Shown: positions 44,106-50,462 of the stretch, piece after piece
Layout of the letters: the number at the start of each line of letters is the position of its first letter
Position numbering within the stretch: the first letter of the stretch is position 1
Assembly: GCA_910579515.1 (NCBI GenBank)
Contig: CAJTUV010000017.1
Span: forward strand, 1 to 64,000
Origin: an uncultured Hungatella sp.
GTDB taxonomy: Bacteria > Bacillota > Clostridia > Lachnospirales > Lachnospiraceae
Direction: 5' to 3'
Length of the DNA: 64,000 bases
The notes under the pieces: model-generated
What the model was told of the DNA's origin: nothing
The model's input: the letters and a program-made list of their open reading frames with translations, nothing else
Databases searched by the model: none
Translations under genes and position numbers: made by a program

Positions 44106-45425
44106 ATGTTGTTGGAAAAGATAAACAGGTTTTGGAAAGCTGGTTTAACCGAAACCCTAAAGGATACCTGGATGCCATTCGGCAATAGAGAAGAAAAGAA
44201 TAAAAAAGTTTCCTTATTTGTAATGATAATGCTGATACTGTCAATATTGGCGGGGTGTAGCGATAGAACACCGGAGGTATCAGATATTGAGATAATTCAG
44301 CAGGACAAAGAAGCATATTCTTTCGATAAAAATGATTCTGCAGATGCAGAGCGTATAGCTGAGATTCTCAGTGATATTTATGATGAAGCAGTAGACGCGA
44401 ATACATTGGGAAGTCTGAATGTTATGCGGCGCATGGTTGCCAGACTCGGTGAAAACGGTTATGTGGCTGTTGATAGTGGGAATCAGATTGATATGGTACA
44501 GGCAAAGCAGGCGTTTGATTTTTGTAAAGCGGTAGATGAAAAAAAGATGGACGAATTGACAATTATAGTAGTTATGGAGATGGGGATTCGTAAATTTGAT
44601 TTGAAAACAGAGGGCGGTAATGTAAATATTGTCAGCGGATATTATCAATATGACCAGAATGGAAGTTTGCAGAACAGAAGTACAGTAAGTTATCCGGCGG
44701 ACTTCTGGCAGTATACAGAGGAAGGATATTTAATTTTTGAGGGAAGCTACTTTTCCGATGTAAGTTATATATTGACATTAAGCGACACACCGGAACATAC
44801 GATGCTTCGGATTTTGCCGTTGGATGAAAAGTGCAGGGAATATAACAGAAAGTATATCCTGCCAGTTGGTTATGGGCAAAACAACCTGTTTCTCTGTAAT
44901 TGGAGCGAGGACGATTTTGGTGATTTGGACTTTTATGATTTATTTGACAGGTTCTATCCAATGACGCACAGCCAGCCAGTGCCTTACATGGCGGATGAAA
45001 ATTTAGGAGTTGGAGCTGTTTACCAAATACAGGAAGAACTATTTGAAAATGTGATTGGGGCATATTTCAATATGGATCGTGAAACGCTCCGTTCTAAAAC
45101 AACATATCTTTCAGAACTTGCCGCCTATGAATATAGACCACGAGGTTTTTACGAGGTGGAATATCCGGATATTGCGTATCCGGAAGTAGTGAGTTATACA
45201 AAGAACGAGGATGGGACAGTTACGCTTCATATCAATGCAGTATATCCCGATGGAAATATGTCTAAGGAGTTTTCACATACAACCGTAATCCGTCCATTAA
45301 GTGAGGATAGTTTTCAGTATGTTTCGAATGAGATCATCTTGCCAGAAGGAGACCATGATATTTGGTGGCATTCCAATCGGTTGACGGAGGAAGAATGGAA
45401 AGAGGTTTATGGAGGACTTGAATAG
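44106..45425 (+). CDS. Uncharacterised lipoprotein
   Basis: Up to 439 residues. A hydrophobic signal segment ends in the lipobox ILAGC, so the mature protein should be lipid-anchored outside the membrane. From ATG 44172 (AAAGGA 7 bases upstream) the signal peptide would be a standard 29 residues. From ATG 44106 (a G-rich site upstream) there is an extra 22-residue extension, so the start is uncertain. The mature part is acidic and rich in Tyr and Asp, with no motif I recognise; predicted strands dominate. It lies after a relaxase remnant and before lgt, the enzyme that lipidates such proteins, though the promoters are separate. The function is unknown. Confidence 0.7.
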   Translation: MLLEKINRFWKAGLTETLKDTWMPFGNREEKNKKVSLFVMIMLILSILAGCSDRTPEVSDIEIIQQDKEAYSFDKNDSADAERIAEILSDIYDEAVDANTLGSLNVMRRMVARLGENGYVAVDSGNQIDMVQAKQAFDFCKAVDEKKMDELTIIVVMEMGIRKFDLKTEGGNVNIVSGYYQYDQNGSLQNRSTVSYPADFWQYTEEGYLIFEGSYFSDVSYILTLSDTPEHTMLRILPLDEKCREYNRKYILPVGYGQNNLFLCNWSEDDFGDLDFYDLFDRFYPMTHSQPVPYMADENLGVGAVYQIQEELFENVIGAYFNMDRETLRSKTTYLSELAAYEYRPRGFYEVEYPDIAYPEVVSYTKNEDGTVTLHINAVYPDGNMSKEFSHTTVIRPLSEDSFQYVSNEIILPEGDHDIWWHSNRLTEEEWKEVYGGLE

Positions 45426-45569
45426 TGGAAGACTATGACGATACAAGGAGCGTGTCAATTTCTGATTCGGAGAGTTTATCATCTTCGACATTGACAGTTC
45501 TTTTGTAGAATTTTGTCGGAATGCAAAGAGAATTTTATAGACTTTGCCTCACGAGTATGTTATACTTAG

Positions 45570-45811
45570 GAGACTCTGGAAGAAGTCGTAGGGGTTATGA
45601 AAGAAGATGAATCGACTCTGAAACAGGAAGTGTCTGTCCTGGAAGAGGATGCAACCGTACTAAAAGAAGAAATGGCAGATGTGAAAGCAGTGCGACATAG
45701 AGGTATGAGAAATCAATTCCTGAACTTGAAACTATGCGGGCTGAGATTAATGTTATGAAGAAAATAATTGCGGACCACAGTCAGAAATTACAGGCGTTAG
45801 GGTGTGGATAA
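45570..45811 (+). pseudogene. Frameshifted small coiled-coil protein gene
   Basis: The first part reads ETLEEVVGVMKEDESTLKQE and continues with heptad-like KEEMADVKAV in the frame of ATG 45597. From about 45707 another frame continues sensibly as EKSIPELETMRAEINVMKK...DHSQKLQALGCG up to TAA 45809-45811. Joined, they resemble the small coiled-coil proteins common in Lachnospiraceae accessory regions, so a frameshift near 45695-45710 has broken the gene. A possible promoter is TAGACT-N17-TATACT ending at about 45566. A good terminator follows. Confidence 0.55.
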
Positions 45812-45830
45812 AACGCTCTGTTACAAAGCG

Positions 45831-45870
45831 AGTGCAAGGCCTTTGACTATGTCAAAGACTTTGCACTTTT
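45831..45870 (+). terminator. Terminator after the coiled-coil pseudogene
   Basis: A long stem (AGTGCAAGG...CTTTGAC with GTCAAAG...CTTTGCACT, about 16 bp with one mismatch) with a TAT loop and a TTTTATCTTCT tail. Confidence 0.8.
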
Positions 45871-45903
45871 ATCTTCTGAATTTTTAGAATGGGAACAAAT
45901 TTT

Positions 45904-45968
45904 CTGTCGAACTCTGCCATATCCTGTCGGTCGAATGTCATTGATTTTTCGCACATTTGGGGTTAAAA
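45904..45968 (+). promoter_or_regulatory. lgt promoter with upstream Spo0A-like box
   Basis: TTGATT (45940-45945) and TAAAAT (45963-45968) with a 17-base spacer. TGTCGAA, the Spo0A box core, lies at 45904-45910, about 30 bases above the -35. The box could be coincidental. Confidence 0.45.
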
Positions 45969-45999
45969 TGAAAAAAACGGAAAGGAGTACAATACATAC

Positions 46000-46875
46000 A
46001 TGACAACACCAGTAGATATTCGTTTCGTACATCTTGGGGTCAGTATTGAGCATTTGCGGAAGAGTATCTCAGTATTCGGGTTTTCTATCGCCTTTTATGG
46101 AGTTATTATCGGAGTGGGCATGATGGCCGGACTTTTGATTGCTCAGTCTGATGCAAAGCGAAGGGGACAGGACCCGGAAATTTACCTAGACTTCGCATTA
46201 ATCGCCATTATATGTTCTATAATTGGCGCTCGTATTTATTACGTGATTTTTAATTGGAAATTATATAAGGACAATATTATCCAGATATTTAATCTGCGTG
46301 CAGGCGGATTAGCCATTTATGGGGGAGTCATAGCAGGCATTTTGACGCTGATTGTCTTTACAAGGGTTAAAAAACTTTCGTTTTTCTCTATGGCTGACAG
46401 CGCATGCCTGGGTTTAGTGACAGGTCAAATCATCGGAAGATGGGGTAATTTCTTTAATTGCGAGGCTTTTGGAGGATATACAGACAGTTTTTTCGCCATG
46501 AGAATCAAACGTTCTCTTGTGGATGAAAGTATGATTTCACAGGAGCTTTTGGAGCGCCTGGTTGTGGAATCGGGGGTGGAGTATATACAGGTACATCCCA
46601 CTTTCTTATATGAATCCATGTGGAATTTGGCGCTTTTACTATTTATGCTATGGTATCGGCGTTACAAAAAGTTCGATGGGGAGATGCTGCTTATCTATCT
46701 GCTAGGGTATGGTTTGGGCAGAAGTTGGATTGAAGGGCTTCGCACCGATCAATTAATTCTATTTGGGACAGGGATTCCTGTATCCCAAGCGCTGTCCATA
46801 GTTCTGGTGATTGTGTCAGGCTCTATTATAGTATACCAACACATGAGATTGAATAAAATACGTAAAGGAGAATGA
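46000..46875 (+). CDS. lgt: Prolipoprotein diacylglyceryl transferase
   Basis: A 291-residue integral membrane enzyme that moves diacylglycerol from phosphatidylglycerol to the lipobox cysteine of prolipoproteins. The family signature is clear: GRWGNFFNCEAFGG (about 146-159), preceded by RAGGLAIYGGVIAG (about 101-114) with the conserved tyrosine. About seven membrane helices and the late HPTFLYESMWNL and RSWIEGLRTDQL motifs are present. The length is normal. It is followed after 2 bases by the small Spo0E-like gene. Confidence 0.95.
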   Translation: MTTPVDIRFVHLGVSIEHLRKSISVFGFSIAFYGVIIGVGMMAGLLIAQSDAKRRGQDPEIYLDFALIAIICSIIGARIYYVIFNWKLYKDNIIQIFNLRAGGLAIYGGVIAGILTLIVFTRVKKLSFFSMADSACLGLVTGQIIGRWGNFFNCEAFGGYTDSFFAMRIKRSLVDESMISQELLERLVVESGVEYIQVHPTFLYESMWNLALLLFMLWYRRYKKFDGEMLLIYLLGYGLGRSWIEGLRTDQLILFGTGIPVSQALSIVLVIVSGSIIVYQHMRLNKIRKGE

Positions 46876-46877
46876 AA

Positions 46878-47033
46878 ATGACCTATTCCAGAGAAGAGTT
46901 AGTTCAAAAAATCGAGGTAGCAAGAAAAGCGCTGAATCAGAGTATTGATGAGAAAAGGCAATATGATGAGGTCTATCAAAATAGTGTGGAGCTAGATTCT
47001 TTGATAGAGCAGTATATTGTAGCTGGATATTAA
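46878..47033 (+). CDS. Spo0E-like aspartyl-phosphate phosphatase
   Basis: A 51-residue protein. The C-terminal helix has the family signature SVELDSLIEQYI (S-x-E-L-D), and the N-terminal helix (YSREELVQKIEVARKALN) forms the other half of the helical hairpin. Spo0E proteins dephosphorylate Spo0A~P and hold back sporulation. AAAGGAG lies 7 bases before the ATG, and the gene begins 2 bases after lgt, so the two are one operon. A Spo0A-like box upstream of lgt would make a feedback loop, but that is inference. Confidence 0.85.
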   Translation: MTYSREELVQKIEVARKALNQSIDEKRQYDEVYQNSVELDSLIEQYIVAGY

Positions 47034-47050
47034 TAAAAAAATATAATTGT

Positions 47051-47099
47051 GGAGCGGCTAATAATGGATTTGAGGCCGCTTCATTTTATTTATTTTTTC
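47051..47099 (+). terminator. Terminator of the lgt operon
   Basis: An 8-bp stem (GGAGCGGC with GCCGCTTC, one G-U pair), a 16-base loop, then ATTTTATTTATTTTTTCT. Confidence 0.8.
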
Positions 47100-47130
47100 T
47101 TGACTGTACTGTAACTGTATGGTTTATGAT
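47100..47130 (+). promoter_or_regulatory. MerR-type promoter (19-bp spacer) for the serine hydrolase
   Basis: TTGACT (47100-47105) and TATGAT (47125-47130) are separated by 19 bases. The spacer contains repeated ACTGTA units (ACTGTACTGTAACTGTATGGT) with an imperfect dyad. A long spacer holding a dyad is the hallmark of promoters twisted into activity by MerR-family proteins. No MerR gene is in the window. Confidence 0.5.
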
Positions 47131-47175
47131 TGAGGCAGCACATGGATAAAGAAAATATGAGAAGGAGAAAATATT

Positions 47176-48360
47176 ATGAAGAATGTAAAAAGGTTCTGTG
47201 TTGCTATCGCAATGATCACTGTTACAGCAGCGGGGTTTTGGTTTTTCTTTGGGGAGAAGATAAAAATTCTTTATAAATCTTTAAATAGCTTTAAGGATGA
47301 CAATCTGGCATACACATTTCAGCACACAAAAGAAATACAGCCTGTTAAAAAAATTCAAAAAGGAGAACATACCTTTGAATTTTTAAAGGAAGATCAGATT
47401 TCTCTTCCAGAAGAATTTTCTTTCCAAGACGGCGTTTATCCGGTCCAGGATTTTCTGATGGACACAAGAACGACTGCGCTGCTTGTGATCAAGGACGATG
47501 TCATAAAGTATGAGAAATATTATATGGGTGGAGATGAGGACACTCTGTTTTCTTCAAACTCTATGGGAAAATCGTTCGTGTCGGCTCTCATGGGGATTGC
47601 GGTTGCACAGGGAGATGTAAAAAGCGTTGATGATCCAATCGGAAACTATATTCCTGAGTTTGTAGGCACCGAATTGGAAACGATACCGATTAAGGCGTGT
47701 CTTAGAATGGCTTCAGGAATTAATTTTGATGAGGATAAAGATATGAGCAGATTTTCCATGCGCACTCTGATGGGGAGTTCTGCCATGAAGGTGATTGCAA
47801 AGTATGGTGTTCAGGAGGAGCCTTATACATACAGAAGATATTTAAGCATCAATACAGAAATTCTGGGAGAAGTAATTACAAACGCCACAGGGAAAAGTCT
47901 TTCAGAATATATGGAGGAAAAATTATGGAAAAAACTGGATGCAGGGCATGATGCTTATTGGACCCTGAGCAATGGAAAGGAGCTTGCCATGGGCGGTTTG
48001 AGCGTTTCTTTAAGAGATTATGCTCGCTTTGCCAGATTGTATCTGAATAAGGGGAATTATAATGGGGAACAGATACTTCCAGAAACATGGATTCGGGACA
48101 CGATGGATATCAGTGCAGAATATTCAAAGCCCGGCGCTAATTTTGACGCTTACAATGCCATAGGATATGGCTATCAGTGGTGGCTGCCAGAGGGAGAGGA
48201 AGGAGAATTTATGGCGATTGGCGTCTATGGGCAGTGGATTTACGTCAATCCAGTGGAAAAAGTCATCATTGTGAAAACCAGCGCAGATCCCAATTTTATG
48301 GCAAAAAATTATGAGCTTAAGCATGTAGAATTGTTCAGGGCGCTGGCAAAAGGCGTTTGA
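47176..48360 (+). CDS. Secreted or membrane-anchored beta-lactamase-family serine hydrolase
   Basis: A 394-residue protein with an N-terminal hydrophobic segment (about 6-27) and a class-C-beta-lactamase-like domain. The nucleophile motif SxxK is Ser129-Met-Gly-Lys132 (SNSMGKSF). The second motif, YLSINTEILG, matches the Y-x-S-x-N form seen in esterases and 6-aminohexanoate-dimer-hydrolase relatives. A glycine-rich region and GIGYGYQWWLPEG precede the C-terminal GVYGQWIYVNP strand. It could be an esterase, D-peptidase or amide hydrolase; resistance to beta-lactams is not implied. The promoter looks MerR-controlled. AGAAGGAG precedes the ATG. Confidence 0.85.
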   Translation: MKNVKRFCVAIAMITVTAAGFWFFFGEKIKILYKSLNSFKDDNLAYTFQHTKEIQPVKKIQKGEHTFEFLKEDQISLPEEFSFQDGVYPVQDFLMDTRTTALLVIKDDVIKYEKYYMGGDEDTLFSSNSMGKSFVSALMGIAVAQGDVKSVDDPIGNYIPEFVGTELETIPIKACLRMASGINFDEDKDMSRFSMRTLMGSSAMKVIAKYGVQEEPYTYRRYLSINTEILGEVITNATGKSLSEYMEEKLWKKLDAGHDAYWTLSNGKELAMGGLSVSLRDYARFARLYLNKGNYNGEQILPETWIRDTMDISAEYSKPGANFDAYNAIGYGYQWWLPEGEEGEFMAIGVYGQWIYVNPVEKVIIVKTSADPNFMAKNYELKHVELFRALAKGV

Positions 48361-48420
48361 TATAAGAAAAAACAACATATGGTAGAACCGTATTATTAAA
48401 CGCCATATTTTGGGGATGTC

Positions 48421-48450
48421 ACAGGGATTTTGTGGCCTCCCTGTTTTTTT
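48421..48450 (+). terminator. Terminator before the dcw cluster
   Basis: A perfect 7-bp stem ACAGGGA/TCCCTGT with a 10-base loop and a TTTTTTT tail. It insulates mraZ from the serine hydrolase gene. Confidence 0.8.
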
Positions 48451-48473
48451 GCGATAAATTTTAGAAGTTTTTC

Positions 48474-48502
48474 TTGCCATTTCTTTCTGTTTGTACTAGA
48501 AT
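48474..48502 (+). promoter_or_regulatory. Promoter of the dcw cluster
   Basis: TTGCCA (48474-48479) and TAGAAT (48497-48502) with a 17-base spacer. The MraZ repeat array starts 12 bases downstream. Confidence 0.7.
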
Positions 48503-48514
48503 TAAACTACGCAA

Positions 48515-48561
48515 GTGGTAGAAAGTGGTGTGAAGTGGTGTAAAATGGTTTACAAGTGGTG
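48515..48561 (+). promoter_or_regulatory. MraZ operator, array of GTGG boxes
   Basis: GTGGTA (48515), GTGGTG (48525), GTGGTG (48535) and ATGGTT (48545) repeat at exactly 10-base steps, with a fifth GTGGTG at 48556. This matches the known MraZ target of GTGG direct repeats spaced one helical turn apart, so MraZ probably represses its own cluster by binding just after the promoter. Confidence 0.85.
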
Positions 48562-48567
48562 ATTAAC

Positions 48568-48993
48568 ATGTTCATGGGAGAGTACAATCATACGGTAGAT
48601 ACAAAGGGACGTTTAATTGTCCCCTCAAAATTTCGTGAGCAGCTAGGTGACGAATTCGTGGTGACGAAGGGGTTAGACGGCTGTCTCTTTGCGTATGAGA
48701 ATACAGAGTGGAAAGCCCTGGAAGAAAAGTTACATGCACTGCCGCTTACCAACGCCAACGCCAGAAAATTTGCCAGATTTTTTCTGGCAGGAGCCACCAC
48801 CTGTGAGGTAGACAAGCAGGGCCGTATTTTACTACCCTCCATTTTAAGAGAATTTGCAGGCATCGAAAAGGAGGCCGTATTGGTGGGAGTGGGAAGCAGA
48901 ATCGAGATATGGAGCAAAGACTCCTGGATGAAGGCCAACGTCTACGACGATATGGAGGAAATCGCTGAGAATATGGAAGGTCTGGGCATATGA
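48568..48993 (+). CDS. mraZ: Transcriptional regulator MraZ
   Basis: A 141-residue protein of two AbrB-like swapped-hairpin repeats. Each repeat carries the conserved DTKGRLIVPSKFRE (about 12-25) or DKQGRILLPSILRE (about 86-99) motif, with D-x-x-G-R at the DNA-binding turn. It forms a ring that binds the GTGG boxes just upstream and controls the division and wall cluster. ATG 48568 is used; ATG 48574 (MGEYNH) is also possible. The 3' end overlaps rsmH by 4 bases. Confidence 0.95.
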   Translation: MFMGEYNHTVDTKGRLIVPSKFREQLGDEFVVTKGLDGCLFAYENTEWKALEEKLHALPLTNANARKFARFFLAGATTCEVDKQGRILLPSILREFAGIEKEAVLVGVGSRIEIWSKDSWMKANVYDDMEEIAENMEGLGI

Positions 48994-49925
48994 CATTTAA
49001 GCACAAGTCGGTACTGTTAGAGGAAACCATTGACAGTTTAAATATAAAACCGGATGGGATTTATGTAGACGGAACCCTGGGCGGCGGAGGCCATGCCAGC
49101 CAGGTATGCCAACGTTTAAACAGTCAGGGACGGCTCATTGGAATTGACCAGGACGGAGCTGCGATTTTGGCGGCAAGTCAGCGATTAAAAGAGTATGAAG
49201 ATAAAGTTTTGATTGTCAGAAGCAATTATCAGGAGATAAAACAGGTTTTAAAGGAGTTGGGAATCCAGAAGGCAGATGGCATTTATCTGGATCTGGGGGT
49301 GTCTTCCTATCAGTTTGACACAGCTGAGAGAGGATTTTCTTACAGAGCAGATGCTCCTTTAGACATGCGCATGGACTTAAGGCGGACAGAGACAGCCGCA
49401 GACATTGTGAATGAATACAGTGAGATGGACCTTTACCACATTATTCGGGACTATGGGGAAGAAAAGTTCGCCAAAAACATTGCCAAACATGTTGTAAAGG
49501 CTCGTCAGGAAAAAAGGATTGAGACTACTGGGGAATTGGTGGAGATCATTAAGGCTGCCATTCCCATGAAGATGAGAGCGGTGGGAGGCCATCCGGCCAA
49601 GAAAACCTTTCAGGCTCTCCGCATTGAGGTGAACCATGAACTGGAGGTTTTAGAAAATTCGATTGACACCATGATTGAACTGCTGAATCAGGGGGGACGC
49701 CTGTGTATTATAACCTTCCATTCTCTGGAAGACAGGATCGTGAAGCAGCGGTTTCGGGAAAATGAAAACCCGTGTGTCTGCCCGCCGGATTTTCCGGCCT
49801 GCGTGTGCGGCAGAACCAGCAAAGGAAAGGTGATTACGAGAAAACCGATTATACCCACAGAAAGAGAAACAGAGGAAAACAAACGATCCAAAAGCTCCAA
49901 ACTAAGGGTTTTTGAGCGGGTTTAA
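48990..49925 (+). CDS. rsmH: 16S rRNA (cytosine-1402-N4)-methyltransferase
   Basis: A 311-residue SAM-dependent methyltransferase (formerly MraW). The opening HKSVLLEETIDSLNIKPDGIYVDGTLGGGGHA (two stretches, residues 4-35) holds the SAM-binding GxGGH loop. Later motifs are DLGVSSYQFD, RGFSYRADAPLDMRM, HPAKKTFQALRIEVN and the C-terminal SLEDRIVKQRF. It methylates C1402 in the ribosomal P site. It overlaps mraZ by 4 bases (ATGA) as in most dcw clusters. Confidence 0.97.
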   Translation: MTFKHKSVLLEETIDSLNIKPDGIYVDGTLGGGGHASQVCQRLNSQGRLIGIDQDGAAILAASQRLKEYEDKVLIVRSNYQEIKQVLKELGIQKADGIYLDLGVSSYQFDTAERGFSYRADAPLDMRMDLRRTETAADIVNEYSEMDLYHIIRDYGEEKFAKNIAKHVVKARQEKRIETTGELVEIIKAAIPMKMRAVGGHPAKKTFQALRIEVNHELEVLENSIDTMIELLNQGGRLCIITFHSLEDRIVKQRFRENENPCVCPPDFPACVCGRTSKGKVITRKPIIPTERETEENKRSKSSKLRVFERV

Positions 49926-49973
49926 GGGCGCTTGACTGCAAGACAGCACAAGGGCGCCGGAAAGGAGGCAGAT

Positions 49974-50462
49974 ATGGCATCCACAAGACCAACACAAAAG
50001 AGACAGACACCCAAGACGGTTTATGTGCATGGGAATACGGTTCGAAAACTGGAACCGGAAGAAACTCCTTTAAGACCGCCTGAACGGCATGGAAATCCAC
50101 AAAAGAAAATGAGGGTAAAGAGAAATCAGGAAAAGGCGCTTCAGATTGATTTACCTTATTTGGTTATGCTGGTGGCAGCAGCGTGCTGTGCGTTGTATAT
50201 TTGTGTAAATTACATACAAATTCAGTCAAGCATGACAGTGCGTATGGATACCATCAAAGATTTAGAGCAGGAGTTAGAGGCGCTGAAAACAGAAAACGAC
50301 ACGTTGGAGACCAGAATTAATACGTATATCGATCTGGACTATGTATACAAAGTGGCAACGGAAGAACTTGGTATGGTGTATGCCAACAAAAATCAGGTCC
50401 TTTTGTATGACAAGACGGAAAGCGAGTATGTAAGACAAGATGAGGACATCCCAACAAATTAA
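49974..50462 (+). CDS. FtsL/DivIC-like cell division protein
   Basis: A 162-residue bitopic membrane protein. It has a basic cytoplasmic N-terminus of about 60 residues, one membrane segment (about 66-86, YLVMLVAAACCALYICVNYI) and an extracytoplasmic leucine-zipper-like coil (DTIKDLEQELEALKTENDTLETRI). A short conserved tail follows with ELGMVYANKNQVLLY, typical of the septum formation initiator/FtsL group. It should join the FtsQLB-type complex at the septum. The sequence is too short and divergent to separate FtsL from DivIC, but the place between rsmH and a PBP gene favours FtsL. The ATG follows AAAGGAGG. Confidence 0.85.
   Translation: MASTRPTQKRQTPKTVYVHGNTVRKLEPEETPLRPPERHGNPQKKMRVKRNQEKALQIDLPYLVMLVAAACCALYICVNYIQIQSSMTVRMDTIKDLEQELEALKTENDTLETRINTYIDLDYVYKVATEELGMVYANKNQVLLYDKTESEYVRQDEDIPTN

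Noticed and set aside
44106..45425. A functional pairing of the unknown lipoprotein with lgt because they are neighbours
   Set aside because: A pseudogene, a terminator and a separate lgt promoter lie between them, so there is no operon evidence.
47176..48360. Calling the serine hydrolase an antibiotic-resistance beta-lactamase
   Set aside because: The second motif and overall features resemble esterase and amide-hydrolase relatives of class C, which are rarely resistance enzymes.
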